A stretch of 64,000 nt of DNA from Demequina aurantiaca (GCF_000975135.1 NZ_BBRF01000001.1:531591-595590); one strand, 5' to 3'. Shown: positions 50,921 to 60,552, counted from the first letter of the stretch. Notes: generated by a model from the letters alone, not told the origin. Made by a program: numbers and translations.

Positions 50921-51352
50921 TCAGGCGTCCGTCAGGGGCAGCAGAGCGGAGAGGTTGGCGCGTTCCCCCGACGCGCTCACGTCGCCCGATGCGAGGGCCT
51001 CGTCCCACTCCCGGCGCCCGGTCGCGACGGCTAGCCAAATCTCGGGGCTCATCTCCACGACGCCCGGCGGCGTGCCACGGGTATGCCGCGGGCCCTCGAT
51101 GCATTGGGTGGCGCCGAATGGTGGGACGCGCACCTCGAGGGCTTGGCCAGGTGCCCGAGCATTGAGCTCCTCGAGGGTGTACCGGACCGCGGTTGCGATG
51201 GTGGCGCGGTCTACCGCGGGCAGTGTTGCTCGGGAGTCCGCATGGTCGGCTCCCTGGAGGTCGCCGTCTCGTTGCTGATGAGGCTGAGCGGCGAGCCACG
51301 CTGCGACTGCGGCGCGGCCCTCGGGAAGCGCAATTCTGCGGCGGGTGGGCAT
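50921..51352 (-). CDS. Sterol-carrier-like (SCP2-type) protein
   Basis: 143 residues. The C-terminal half has the actinobacterial sterol-carrier-family pattern VRYTLEELNARAPGQALEVRVPPFGATQCIEGPRHTRGTPPGVVEMSPEIWLAVATGRREWDEALASGDVSASGERANLSALLPL, as in SCP2-like/MDMPI C-terminal domains that bind small hydrophobic ligands. Such genes often neighbour purL in actinobacteria. It lies 132 bp after purL and is coupled to the GH6 gene. Confidence 0.82.
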   Translation of the reverse strand: MPTRRRIALPEGRAAVAAWLAAQPHQQRDGDLQGADHADSRATLPAVDRATIATAVRYTLEELNARAPGQALEVRVPPFGATQCIEGPRHTRGTPPGVVEMSPEIWLAVATGRREWDEALASGDVSASGERANLSALLPLTDA

Positions 51353-51484
51353 GCGCCTAGCCTGTCACATCCACTTGCGTGCGGAAAGGGACCAACAGGA
51401 TGCACAGCCACCCTCTAGGCGTGACGGATCGGACCAATAGCGCGCAAGGGCGAGCGGGACTGGAAAAAGCGCCCCCGCCGGCTG

Positions 51485-53830
51485 CTATCCAAAGTGGTGG
51501 AGGAGCGGACCCTCCCAGGCGATGTTCAACTCCGCGAGGGGCAGAACAAACTGATCCTGGACGTCCAGCACCGCGCCGGTGCCGTCCGAATCAAGCCCGT
51601 GCGGGGCTTCCTCGGTGACTCCCAGGCGGATCGCGGGCACGCCGCGAGCCTCGAGCATCGCCAAGAAGCGCGCCTCTTCGCCCCGGGGAAGCGCAACCAA
51701 CACGCGCCCCTGCGACTCGGACAGTAGCGCCTGTGCGGGCGTGACGCCGTCGCGCTCGCAGATCTCTTCGAGCACCACGCGGGCACCCACGCCGTAGCGC
51801 AGCGCTCCATAGCTGAGAGCAGCGGCAAGGCCACCCTCAGAGACGTCGCGAGCCGCGTCAATCAGGCCGTCGCGCGAGGCAGCAACCATGACCTCTGCCA
51901 GGACGCGCTCCTTGTCCAGGTCCACCGCGGGCGGCAGTCCGCCTAGGTGCCCACTGAGGGAGGCGAACTGCGAGCCGTTCAGTTCATCACGGGTCTCGCC
52001 AAGCAAGTACAGCAGCTGGCCACCCTCGCGCCACCCGGAGGGGGTGACCCGCTCGACGGTATCGAGCACGCCCAGGATTCCGACGATCGCGGTGGGGTTG
52101 ATGGAGGAGTCGATCTTTCCGGGCTCACCAGTGCCGTTGTACAGCGACACGTTGCCGCCGGTCACAGGCACCCCAAGCGTCTGGCACGCGTCCGCGAGGC
52201 CACGGATGGCCTCCACGAACTGCCACATGGCGTCGGGGTCCTCGGGCGAGCCGAAGTTCAGCCCGTCGGTCACCGCCAGCGGCACCGCCCCAGCGATGGC
52301 GACCGCGCGGTAGGCCGCGGCGATGGACTGCTGCGCACCCGCGTACGGGTCGAGCTTGGTGTAACGGTCGTTGGAGCGCGTGGCGATCGCGACGCCGCGG
52401 CCGGTGGTCTCGTCCACGCGGACAACACCGACGGTGTCGGGGCGAGCCTGCGCGGTGTTGCCCTGCACGTAGCGGTCGTACTGTCCGTAAATCCACTCGC
52501 GCGAGGACATGTTGACCGAACCCATCAGGTCCAAAACCACGGCGCGCAAATCGTCGCCGGTGGCCGGAAGTTCAAGCGAACCAGCATCGTCCGCCTGCAG
52601 GCCATCCATCCACGCGGGGCGCGCGAAGGGGCGGTCGTACACGGGGCCGTCGTGCGCGACGGTGCGGGGGTCGACGTCGACGATGCGCTCGCCGTGGTGG
52701 TCAATGGTGAGGCGGCCGGAGTCGTTGACCTCGCCCACGACGGAGGATTCGATGTCCCACTTCGCGGCAATCTCCATGAACGCGTCGAGCTTGCCCGGCG
52801 TGACGACCGCCATCATGCGCTCCTGCGATTCGGACATGAGAATCTCGCCGGCGTTCAGCGATGGGTCGCGCAACAGGACGTCATCGAGCCACACGTGCAT
52901 GCCACCGGAGCCGTTAGAGGCCAGTTCCGAGGTCGCGCACGAGATGCCCGCGGCGCCGAGGTCCTGGATGCCCTGCACGACATCCGCGGCGAAGAGTTCG
53001 AGGCAGCACTCGATGAGCACCTTCTCCATGAACGGATCGCCCACCTGGACCGATGGCCGCTTGGTGGGGACTCCATCCTCGAAGGTCTCAGAGGCGAGGA
53101 TTGAGGCCCCGCCGATGCCGTCGCCACCGGTGCGCGCACCGAACAGGACCACCTTGTTGCCCACGCCCTCGGCGGAGGCGAGGTGGATGTCCTCGTGCTT
53201 CATGACGCCCACGCACAGGGCGTTGACCAGAGGGTTTCCTTGGTAGCAGGAGTCGAAGATCGCGCCGCCACCAATGTTCGGCAGGCCCAGCGAGTTTCCG
53301 TAGCCGCCCACTCCACTGACCACGCCGTGGACCACGCGGGGGGTATCGGGGTGGTCGATCTTGCCAAAGCGCAGCTCATCCATGATGGCCACGGGGCGCG
53401 CGCCCATCGCGAGGATGTCGCGGACGATTCCGCCCACGCCGGTCGCGGCGCCCTGGTGGGGCTCGACGTAGCTGGGGTGGTTGTGGCTCTCGACCTTGAA
53501 GGTGACGGCCCAGTTGTCGCCGATGTCCACGACGCCAGCGTTCTCGCCGATGCCGACCATGAGGGACTTCTTCATCTCCTCGGTGGTCTTCTCGCCAAAT
53601 TGGCGGAGGTGGTTCTTGGAGGATTTGTAGGAGCAGTGCTCGGACCACATGACGGAGTACATGGCGAGTTCGGCCGCGGTGGGGCGGCGGCCCAGCAACG
53701 CGACGATCGACGCGTACTCGTCGCTCTTGAGACCAAGCGCCGCGAACGGCATCTCCTGGTCAGGAGTCGCAGTGGCGTTGTCCACCGTGTCCAGGTGGGC
53801 GTTGGGCGATGCGGGCGCTTCGGAGCTCAT
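51485..53830 (-). CDS. purL: Phosphoribosylformylglycinamidine synthase subunit II
   Basis: 781-residue PurL of the small type that works with PurS and PurQ to convert FGAR to FGAM. Conserved motifs: [16 protein letters not shown] with the catalytic His near residue 70, [38 protein letters not shown], and [12 protein letters not shown] in the second half. PurS and PurQ are not in the window (they would be upstream or elsewhere). No riboswitch-like leader is seen; the 192 bp upstream holds a paired repeat. Confidence 0.95.
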   Translation of the reverse strand: MSSEAPASPNAHLDTVDNATATPDQEMPFAALGLKSDEYASIVALLGRRPTAAELAMYSVMWSEHCSYKSSKNHLRQFGEKTTEEMKKSLMVGIGENAGVVDIGDNWAVTFKVESHNHPSYVEPHQGAATGVGGIVRDILAMGARPVAIMDELRFGKIDHPDTPRVVHGVVSGVGGYGNSLGLPNIGGGAIFDSCYQGNPLVNALCVGVMKHEDIHLASAEGVGNKVVLFGARTGGDGIGGASILASETFEDGVPTKRPSVQVGDPFMEKVLIECCLELFAADVVQGIQDLGAAGISCATSELASNGSGGMHVWLDDVLLRDPSLNAGEILMSESQERMMAVVTPGKLDAFMEIAAKWDIESSVVGEVNDSGRLTIDHHGERIVDVDPRTVAHDGPVYDRPFARPAWMDGLQADDAGSLELPATGDDLRAVVLDLMGSVNMSSREWIYGQYDRYVQGNTAQARPDTVGVVRVDETTGRGVAIATRSNDRYTKLDPYAGAQQSIAAAYRAVAIAGAVPLAVTDGLNFGSPEDPDAMWQFVEAIRGLADACQTLGVPVTGGNVSLYNGTGEPGKIDSSINPTAIVGILGVLDTVERVTPSGWREGGQLLYLLGETRDELNGSQFASLSGHLGGLPPAVDLDKERVLAEVMVAASRDGLIDAARDVSEGGLAAALSYGALRYGVGARVVLEEICERDGVTPAQALLSESQGRVLVALPRGEEARFLAMLEARGVPAIRLGVTEEAPHGLDSDGTGAVLDVQDQFVLPLAELNIAWEGPLLHHFG

Positions 53831-53900
53831 GGGTTCCCTCGTGAGTGCGGGCGAACGGGGTCTGGGTCAAGACTACCGGGCGCGCGGGTGAGCGACGCAT

Positions 53901-53966
53901 ATCAACCAAAACGTGAACATGGGGCGCCGCGAGCGCTCAAAAGCCACCATTTCCTGAACGCTGGAG
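53901..53966 (+). repeat. Paired 41-bp-spaced repeat, copy D
   Basis: TCAACCAAAACGTGAAC (53902-53918) and GCCACCATTTCCTGAAC (53943-53959). Cores GTGAAC at 53913 and CTGAAC at 53954 are 41 bp apart. It is 71 bp upstream of the purL start, oriented away from it, and 18 kb from copy C. Confidence 0.85.
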
Positions 53967-54022
53967 AGGGGCGCGGGGCAGGGAATACAGGGGGCAGGGT
54001 ATACAGACTGTGGTGGTGCGGG

Positions 54023-54451
54023 TCAGCCCAGAATTTGGTCGACAGCGGCGCGCGCTCCCTCGAGCAAATCGCTATGACGCGATCCGGCCGCTCGCAGGTG
54101 CATGAGGTCCAGCCCATCCCACTCGTAGGCGCTCACACCGGGCAGACGCCCAATCGCGTCAGACAGCTTGTCGAGCCCATGCGAGCCCAGGATGGACTCC
54201 GCACTTGGTGACACCCACAGCACGTGCGAGTATCCGGAGCGACGCGAGGTACCGCAATCGATCACGACCGTTGCGGCCACGCTCGCGGGGGCGGTACGCG
54301 CAGTCAGGTTCTCCCCAGGCTGGCGGTCGGGAAGTCCCGTACGGCCCGCGTCTTCCCCGAGGGCGGGCGTGAACTCATGCGCCTGGTCTCCGAGACCGCG
54401 CACCAAATCTTCGAGGGCACCTGCGCGCTGCTCATCCGCTTGCTGTGCCAT
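54023..54451 (-). CDS. Protein of unknown function
   Basis: 142 residues from ATG 54451, with GGGAG upstream; the frame continues to 54643 without protein-like sequence. Soluble: a helical N-terminus (DEQRAGALEDLVRGLGDQ), then VAATVVIDCGTSRRSGYSHVLWVSPSAESILGSHGLDKLSDAIGRLPGVSAYEWDGLDLMHLRAAG. The layout suggests a small alpha/beta domain, but I do not recognise it. It ends close to repeat copy D and is divergent from the rhodanese gene. Confidence 0.6.
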   Translation of the reverse strand: MAQQADEQRAGALEDLVRGLGDQAHEFTPALGEDAGRTGLPDRQPGENLTARTAPASVAATVVIDCGTSRRSGYSHVLWVSPSAESILGSHGLDKLSDAIGRLPGVSAYEWDGLDLMHLRAAGSRHSDLLEGARAAVDQILG

Positions 54452-54714
54452 GCTCGCTCCCGCCTCGTGTCTCGTGGCTTCACTTTCCCTACAGTTCCAC
54501 CTTAAGTACACCTTCGGCAGATTGATACCCGAGTATGAGGTTTTGTGCGTGATCCGTGTGGAGTCCGCACGCCATGAGCGCACGGCGCATGGGAGTCGCT
54601 CATCACCCGAACGTTGCCTACTCGCCAACCGTGAGGTGCGCACAAGCGGCCCATCGCCTCCGCGACCCTGCGCCTAGACTGGTGCGAGCATTGGCCGTCT
54701 GAAAGGAACCCATC

Positions 54715-55137
54715 GTGAGCAACTACGCCGGAGACATCACGCCGCAGGAGGCGTGGGACATCCTGACCACGAACCCCGACTCTCGCCTGGTGGACGTGCG
54801 CACCGATGCGGAGTGGCGCTTTGTGGGAGTCCCGGACACATCCTCGACCGGCTCCGAGCCGCTGTTCGTCGAGTGGGTCAGCTACCCCGACGGCGAGCGC
54901 AACTACCAGTTCGTCGCGCAGCTCAAGGAGCAGGGCATCGAGCCCGGCACCGACGCACCCATCATCTTCCTGTGCCGCTCGGGCCAGCGCTCGATCGGTG
55001 CGGCCGTCGCGGCGACTGACGCCGGCATCGGCCCGTCGTACAACGTCCTTGAGGGATTCGAGGGCGCCACCAACGAGGACGGCCACCGCGGATGGCAGGG
55101 GTGGCGCAAGGCCGGTCTGCCCTGGCGCCAGGGCTAA
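54715..55137 (+). CDS. Rhodanese-like domain protein
   Basis: 140-residue single rhodanese domain starting with GTG behind AAAGGA. The active-site loop is CRSGQRS with Cys87, followed by the helix IGAAVAATDAGIGPSYNVLEGFEG. The early ITPQEAWDILTTNPDSRLVDVRTDAEW is also typical. It should carry sulfane sulfur as a persulfide; partner unknown. It is convergent with a lipoprotein gene. Confidence 0.9.
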   Translation: MSNYAGDITPQEAWDILTTNPDSRLVDVRTDAEWRFVGVPDTSSTGSEPLFVEWVSYPDGERNYQFVAQLKEQGIEPGTDAPIIFLCRSGQRSIGAAVAATDAGIGPSYNVLEGFEGATNEDGHRGWQGWRKAGLPWRQG

Positions 55138-55152
55138 GTATCTAACGCCCGC

Positions 55153-55884
55153 CTACCGCTGAGGCGGGGTGATCCAGGCGCGTGCCTGGGCACGGGCGTT
55201 CTCCACTGCGGCGCGGCGGGCTCTCAGAGCATCGGCGTCGGTCACCTCGCGCGTCGAGGTCTCCTCGTCGATAGACCTCGTGAGTCCCTGAAGCGCCTGC
55301 AGTCCCTGGGCTGTCGACGCGGTTCCCGCTTCTGACGGGGCACTGTCACCGAGCTCGTGAAGCTCGCGATCCAGATCCAGCATGCGGGGGCGAGCGGCCT
55401 GCCAGAGTGATTGAGCCTCTGCCGCGGTGGACTTGGACAGCACCTGCGGGATCAGCGAGTCCTCGACCCAGGAGAGCTCGGACTTGGCCCGGTGAAGGCG
55501 CTCCATCCACGCCTTGCGCACGGCATTGCGACGCGCCAGCACGATGATGATGACCAGCAGAACCACGGCGACAAGCAGCCACGGCCACCACGTAAATGAC
55601 GAGCCGTCTGAGTCGGCGTCCGATGTGGGGCTGGGCTCGGGGCTGGCCTCGGCCGTCACGGTCTGTGCGGGCTCGGGATCCTCGGTCACGGTGGGCTGAG
55701 GCTCCGGGTCATTGGTGACGGTCTCGGTGGGAACGGGAACCGCGCTTTCACTGGGCCTCGAGGGAATGCTGATGCTGGGCAGGCTCGACGGGTCAATGTT
55801 GTCGATGACACCGCAACCGGCGGTGCCCATCACCAGGGTGGCTCCGAGAGCCAATCCGACGATGGAACGGGCTGACTTTCTCAC
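55153..55884 (-). CDS. Membrane-anchored lipoprotein of unknown function
   Basis: 243 residues. Lipobox TAGC (Cys24) and an acidic Pro/Thr/Glu linker to about residue 90, then a transmembrane helix (FTWWPWLLVAVVLLVIIIVLA) and a charged, helical cytosolic part of about 120 residues (AWMERLHRAKSELSWVEDSLIPQVL and others, probably coiled coil). This layout resembles actinobacterial TPM-associated or sensor-like proteins, but no recognised domain is visible. Divergent from lacI. Confidence 0.65.
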   Translation of the reverse strand: MRKSARSIVGLALGATLVMGTAGCGVIDNIDPSSLPSISIPSRPSESAVPVPTETVTNDPEPQPTVTEDPEPAQTVTAEASPEPSPTSDADSDGSSFTWWPWLLVAVVLLVIIIVLARRNAVRKAWMERLHRAKSELSWVEDSLIPQVLSKSTAAEAQSLWQAARPRMLDLDRELHELGDSAPSEAGTASTAQGLQALQGLTRSIDEETSTREVTDADALRARRAAVENARAQARAWITPPQR

Positions 55885-56053
55885 AGGACTCCCCTTGGTC
55901 GGCCAGTTGGCGCGAAGTGACGTTGACTTCGACCCTAACCGAGCGAGAGAGGACCTCCCGGGACATTCACGGCAGAGTCCCGTATGTAACGATTAGGTCT
56001 CCGCGGTTGCATTGTTGGCGACGAGAACTTATTGTCGTAATCACGACGAAGCA

Positions 56054-56067
56054 TCGAAGCGCTTCGA
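56054..56067. promoter_or_regulatory. LacI-type operator 1 (upstream of lacI gene)
   Basis: Perfect 14-bp palindrome TCGAAGCGCTTCGA, 24 bp before the regulator's GTG start. It is identical to operator 2 at 57156, indicating autoregulation and operon control by the same protein. Confidence 0.9.
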
Positions 56068-56091
56068 CTCCGAGACGACAACGAGGTCACT

Positions 56092-57120
56092 GTGGCAACT
56101 ATCGCAGACGTAGCGAACGAGGCTGGTGTTTCCATCAGCACTGTCTCGTATGCCCTCAGCGGCAAGCGCTCAATCTCGCCTTCAACCCGGGACAAGGTCG
56201 AGGCTGCAGCCACCAAACTTGGATACCGCCCCCACGCCTCGGCCCGCATGCTCGCCGCAAATCGCTCGCACATCATCGCCGTGACCGCCCCTTTGCACGC
56301 CGACACCGACCACAGCGCGCACATGCAGTTCGCCATGGAGGTCACGCAGTCCGCTCGTGAGCACGACTACGACACGCTGCTCTTGGTTCACAACGATGCG
56401 CTCGAAGGTATGCAGCGCTCGGCCGCCACATCGCTCGCTGACGGCATCATCGTCTTGGATGTGGACGCCCATGACGACCGCGCGGCGCTTGCTCGCACCC
56501 TCAAGTGCCCCATCGTCTTCATCGGAATCCCCGAGGACACGGACGGGCTAGTGTGCGTCGACCTCGACTTCGAGGCGGCCGCGGAGTTGGCCATCGACCG
56601 GCTGATCGACGCCGGCCGCACGAACATTGGCCTCATCTCCCACCACCAGGAGACACTCGAACGCGAGTCCAACTTCCCGCTGCGCTTCTTGCACGGATTC
56701 CGCAAGCACGCAACGGAAAACGGCGTCGACTCGGCCATCGCGTACCCCACGGAACACCGTGCACACGAGGCTGTCGCGGCACTTCTTGCCGAGCTGCCCG
56801 ACCTTGACGGCCTCGTGCTCAATACGTCAGCCGATGTCGCCGCGTCGGTCACGGCCGCGCTAGCTGAGCACGGCAAGTCCGTGCCCGTCGACGTCTCGGT
56901 GATCGCCGCTGGTGTCACCTTCTCCACTCACCGCTTCCCCCTAGCTCTCGACACCATTCCCCTCGACGCGCACGCCTCGTGCTCAGTCGCGGTCGACATG
57001 CTCGTCGAGATGGTGGAAGACGGCCTCAAACCGCCCGCGACCACCCTTATCGCTCCCACCTACATCAACTTCGGATCGGTCACATCCTCGACCGCGTCCG
57101 TCATCCCCCAGGTCAACTAA
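56092..57120 (+). CDS. LacI-family repressor of the alpha-xyloside operon
   Basis: 342-residue regulator. The N-terminal HTH is ATIADVANEAGVSISTVSYALSGKRSISPSTRDKVEAAATKLGYRP, and the periplasmic-binding-protein-like effector domain follows (KCPIVFIGIPEDTD, DRLIDAGRTNIGLISHH, LLAELPDLDGLVLNTSADVAAS). Start GTG. Identical palindromes flank the gene at 56054 and 57156. It precedes the ABC/GH31 genes by 122 bp and is read with them, so it should repress them until an oligosaccharide (perhaps an alpha-xyloside) binds. Confidence 0.94.
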   Translation: MATIADVANEAGVSISTVSYALSGKRSISPSTRDKVEAAATKLGYRPHASARMLAANRSHIIAVTAPLHADTDHSAHMQFAMEVTQSAREHDYDTLLLVHNDALEGMQRSAATSLADGIIVLDVDAHDDRAALARTLKCPIVFIGIPEDTDGLVCVDLDFEAAAELAIDRLIDAGRTNIGLISHHQETLERESNFPLRFLHGFRKHATENGVDSAIAYPTEHRAHEAVAALLAELPDLDGLVLNTSADVAASVTAALAEHGKSVPVDVSVIAAGVTFSTHRFPLALDTIPLDAHASCSVAVDMLVEMVEDGLKPPATTLIAPTYINFGSVTSSTASVIPQVN

Positions 57121-57155
57121 TGACAATCCACTAGTTGACTGAGTCAGGATCATTG

Positions 57156-57169
57156 TCGAAGCGCTTCGA
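57156..57169. promoter_or_regulatory. LacI-type operator 2 (upstream of binding protein)
   Basis: Second exact copy of TCGAAGCGCTTCGA, 73 bp before the binding-protein ATG and 36 bp after the lacI stop. It should control the importer and GH31 genes. Confidence 0.9.
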
Positions 57170-57242
57170 TGAAATCGGCAATGACAGCAGTATCCACGGC
57201 GCACCGTCACCCCGCGACGACGCCACTACAAGGAGGTAGAAC

Positions 57243-58571
57243 ATGATGAAATCCCGCACCTGGACGTTCGCTGCGGTGGCCGCAGCTGGCGCCCTCACCT
57301 TGGCGGCCTGCTCGTCCGACGACGGTGGCAGCGCAGCCCCGTCAGGAAGTGCCGGCGGCGATGCCGACTACACCGGCCAGACCCTCAACGTGATGCACTA
57401 CGAGGGCGCAGACTCGGCCATGGGCATCGCCTGGAACAAGGCCATCGAGATTTTCGAGGAAGAGACGGGCGCCACCGTCAACCTCGAAGAGACCGCCTTC
57501 GAGGACCTGCGCACCTCCGCCGAGCAGCTCTTTGACTCGTCCGACGCACCCGACGTCGCCGAGTACAACAAGGGCAACGCGACAGCGGGCCAGCTCGCAT
57601 CGATTGGCGTGATCCAGAACCTCGACGATGCATATGAGCAGTTCGGATGGGGCGACAAGCTCGCCGACTCCGTCGCCACCACCGCCAAGTACTCCGATGA
57701 CGGAGTCATGGGCTCGGGTAGCTACTACGGAGTTCCGAACTACGGCGAGTTCGTCTTCCTTTACTACAACCAGGACATGTTCGATGAGGCCGGCATCGCC
57801 GTTCCCACGAGCGTCGAGGAGATTGAGGCCGCGGCCCAGCAGTTCGCCGATGCCGGGGTCACCCCGTTCGCGGAATCGGCCCAGGAGTACCCCTTGGGTC
57901 AGCTCTGGTACCAGCTCGCACTCAGCCAGGCCGATCGCTCGTTCGTCGATGCCTATCAGCTCTATACCGCTCCCGTCGACTGGCAGGGAGCCGAGATTAG
58001 CTACGGCACACAGACCCTGAGCGACTGGATCGACAAGGGATACATCTCCAAGGACGTCACCGGAATGACCGCGGAGGACGCAGGCGTGCAGTTCATCGCC
58101 GGCGAGACCCCGATGTTCTACTCGGGTTCATGGTGGTACGGGCGCTTCCTCGACGACATCAGCGACTTCGAGCTCGGCATCTCCAACTGGCCGAGCACGG
58201 AACTGACCCCGGGATCCGGTGGCAACATGTGGGTCGTCCCCGTCGAGTCCAAGCAGCCCGAACTGGCGAAGGCGTTCATCGACATCACCATGCGCCCCGA
58301 GGTCCAGAACCTGCTGGGCGAGTCCGGCGGTCTTCCCGTCGCAGCCAACACCGACGAGATCACGAACGAGGACGCCAAGGCGCTCATCGAACTCTTCAAC
58401 GAGGTCAATGACCGCGACGGCCTGGCCTTCTACCCCGACTGGCCGACGCCCAGCTTCTACGGCGACCTCAACGGCGTTCTCCAGGGTCTGGTGAACGGCG
58501 ACTTCACTCCCGAGCAGGCGCAGACCGAGCTCGAGGGCTACTACGAGGACTACGTAGCGGATCTCCGCTAG
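57243..58571 (+). CDS. Sugar ABC transporter substrate-binding lipoprotein (alpha-xyloside locus)
   Basis: 442 residues, ATG behind AAGGAGG (an adjacent ATG 57246 is possible). Lipobox TLAAC within the first 25 residues and a short Gly/Ser linker. Solute-binding fold of the CUT1 type: QTLNVMHYEGADSAMGIAWNKAIEIFEEETGATVNLEE, FVFLYYNQDMFDEAGI, and GNMWVVPVESKQPELAKAFIDI. It captures an oligosaccharide outside the cell and delivers it to the two permeases downstream. Ligand inferred from the GH31 neighbour. Confidence 0.93.
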   Translation: MMKSRTWTFAAVAAAGALTLAACSSDDGGSAAPSGSAGGDADYTGQTLNVMHYEGADSAMGIAWNKAIEIFEEETGATVNLEETAFEDLRTSAEQLFDSSDAPDVAEYNKGNATAGQLASIGVIQNLDDAYEQFGWGDKLADSVATTAKYSDDGVMGSGSYYGVPNYGEFVFLYYNQDMFDEAGIAVPTSVEEIEAAAQQFADAGVTPFAESAQEYPLGQLWYQLALSQADRSFVDAYQLYTAPVDWQGAEISYGTQTLSDWIDKGYISKDVTGMTAEDAGVQFIAGETPMFYSGSWWYGRFLDDISDFELGISNWPSTELTPGSGGNMWVVPVESKQPELAKAFIDITMRPEVQNLLGESGGLPVAANTDEITNEDAKALIELFNEVNDRDGLAFYPDWPTPSFYGDLNGVLQGLVNGDFTPEQAQTELEGYYEDYVADLR

Positions 58572-58587
58572 TCCCACGACTCACCAC

Positions 58588-58620
58588 GGTGGGGCCGGGT
58601 TGTCCAAACCCGGCCCCACC
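58588..58620 (+). terminator. Intra-operon attenuating hairpin
   Basis: 14-bp perfect stem GGTGGGGCCGGGTT/AACCCGGCCCCACC with a 5-nt loop, between the binding-protein stop and the first permease. It has no T-tract. Same position as the hairpin at 48172 in the other importer. Confidence 0.8.
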
Positions 58621-58634
58621 AGAGACGGACTGAC

Positions 58635-59624
58635 ATGACAACCACGGCGACTGACAAGCCTGAGGCCAAAGCGCCCAAGCGCCGACGCAAAAACTCAGCG
58701 GAGCCAGCTCGGATTCCGCAGCGCGACGGCGGCAAGTGGGGCTACTGGCTCTACTTCATTCCCGGTATCGCACTGGTGGGGCTCATTATCTTCTACCCCA
58801 TCGTGCGCAACCTGAGGCTCAGCTTCTTCCACTGGCGCGGGGGCAGGGCCGAGGAAACCTTCGCGGGACTCGACAACTGGATTGCGCTCTTCCAAGACGA
58901 CGAGTTCATTAGATCGTTCGTCAACATCATCCTGGTCGTGGTCGCGATGGTCATCATCCCGACGCTGCTTGGCCTCGTCATTGCGGCCGCGCTCTTCGAT
59001 GTCGTCGGAAGACGCTTTGGCGGCGGCCTCTCCAGCTTTCTGCGGGCCACCTATTACTTGCCGCAGATCCTGCCAATCGCCGTCGCCGGCGTGCTGTTCG
59101 GTTGGCTACTCAAACCCAACAGTGAAGGCGTGCTGAATCAATTTCTCAGTGCCATCACTGGCAGCGACGTCACTGTCAACTGGCTGGGTGGCTCGTACGC
59201 CACCGCCATGGGTTCCGTCATGGTGCTCATGATCTGGATTCAGATCGGCTACCCCATCGTGATCTTCATGGCGGCACTGCAGCGCGTCGACCCGGAACTG
59301 TACGAGGCATCCGAACTTGATGGCGCCAATTGGTATCAGCGCTTCCGCGCCATCACCTTGCCCATGATCCGCCCCGAGGTGTTCGTAGTCTCGCTGACCA
59401 CCACCATCGCCGCGCTCAAGGTGTTCGCGCCAGTGTTCATCCTCACGCAGGGCGGACCAAACAAGTCCACCTACGTGCCGTCCTTCTACGCGTACAACGA
59501 GTTCATCAATGGCACGGATAAGGGGTACGCGGCGGCTATCGCATCGGCGGTCTTCATCGTCGTCACTATCGTCGCGATCATCTTCCTACGCGTCCAAACC
59601 CGCTCCGAGAAGAAGGAGGCGTGA
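58635..59624 (+). CDS. Sugar ABC transporter permease, MalF type
   Basis: 329-residue CUT1 permease with six main hydrophobic segments after a basic, Lys/Arg-rich N-terminus. EAA loop ELYEASELDGANWYQRFRAITLPMIR. The ATPase (MsiK-type) is not in the window and is probably shared. The stop is 1 bp before the next permease start. Confidence 0.93.
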   Translation: MTTTATDKPEAKAPKRRRKNSAEPARIPQRDGGKWGYWLYFIPGIALVGLIIFYPIVRNLRLSFFHWRGGRAEETFAGLDNWIALFQDDEFIRSFVNIILVVVAMVIIPTLLGLVIAAALFDVVGRRFGGGLSSFLRATYYLPQILPIAVAGVLFGWLLKPNSEGVLNQFLSAITGSDVTVNWLGGSYATAMGSVMVLMIWIQIGYPIVIFMAALQRVDPELYEASELDGANWYQRFRAITLPMIRPEVFVVSLTTTIAALKVFAPVFILTQGGPNKSTYVPSFYAYNEFINGTDKGYAAAIASAVFIVVTIVAIIFLRVQTRSEKKEA

Positions 59625-59625
59625 C

Positions 59626-60552
59626 ATGACTACTTCAGCCGGATCCGCCGCGCTCCCAGCGCCTGCGTCCAAGCCCTACAAGTCGTACAAGGCACAACAG
59701 CGTCCGACCAAGGAGAAGACCAAGAAGCGCCCCAAGACACCGATGGAGTGGGTGCTTCTCGCCATCGTGATCCTGGGCGCACTCATCGTCGTCTTTCCCA
59801 TCGCGCTTCTCCTCATCAACGCGTTTAAGTCCCCAGCGGACTACGCCACGTCTGGACCGCTCGACCTGCCTCAAGCGCTCAGCTTTGAAGGCATCAGGAC
59901 ATTCTGGGCCGAGAACAACTTCCCCCGCGCGCTATGGAACTCCATCTTCATCTCCAGTGTGGTGGCGGTGCTCGCCGTCATCCTGTCGGTGTTCAACTCG
60001 TTCGCGATCGGAATCGGCCGCGTCAAGGGCCGCAGCTGGATCGTCCTCATCTTCCTGATGGCCAACCTGGTCCCCCAGGAAATGCTGTTCGACCCTCTCT
60101 TCAGGCTCTACGACGACCTCGGGCTGTTGTCCAACCCCTGGTCAGTGATCATCACTTTTGTGGTCATTCAGTCGGCCTTCGGCACCTATCTGCTGTCGAG
60201 CCTGCTGGGGACATTCCCCAAGGAGATTCTCGAGGCCGCGGCAGTCGACGGCGCGACGCGCTGGCGCTCACTGAGGTCAGTCATCGTGCCGGTGATCAAG
60301 CCCACGTTGTCCGTTCTCATGGTGTTCTTCTTCATCTGGACGTGGAACGAATTCCTACTGCCCCTGGCGTTCCTCAACACCTCGGACTCACTGACCGTGC
60401 CGCTGCTGCTCGAGCAGCTCAACGGCGAGCGTCAGACCGATACCACCACGCTGATCGCAGGAACCCTCATCAGCATCATCCCCACCATCATCTTCTTCCT
60501 CATTTTCCAGCGCACGCTGACCCGAGGAATCACGGCAGGAGCAGTGAAGTAA
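59626..60552 (+). CDS. Sugar ABC transporter permease, MalG type
   Basis: 308 residues from ATG 59626 behind AAGGAGG; the frame upstream to 59509 lies in the previous gene. EAA loop EILEAAAVDGATRWRSLRSVIVPVIKP and the closing RTLTRGITAGAVK are typical of CUT1 permeases. The basic N-terminal tail (KSYKAQQRPTKEKTKKRPKTP) is cytosolic. Its stop directly abuts the GH31 start with no gap. Confidence 0.93.
   Translation: MTTSAGSAALPAPASKPYKSYKAQQRPTKEKTKKRPKTPMEWVLLAIVILGALIVVFPIALLLINAFKSPADYATSGPLDLPQALSFEGIRTFWAENNFPRALWNSIFISSVVAVLAVILSVFNSFAIGIGRVKGRSWIVLIFLMANLVPQEMLFDPLFRLYDDLGLLSNPWSVIITFVVIQSAFGTYLLSSLLGTFPKEILEAAAVDGATRWRSLRSVIVPVIKPTLSVLMVFFFIWTWNEFLLPLAFLNTSDSLTVPLLLEQLNGERQTDTTTLIAGTLISIIPTIIFFLIFQRTLTRGITAGAVK

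Noticed and set aside
51947-54211. Long plus-strand open frames opposite purL
   Set aside because: purL motifs are intact across the whole stretch on the minus strand; the antisense frames lack motifs and show complementary codon bias.
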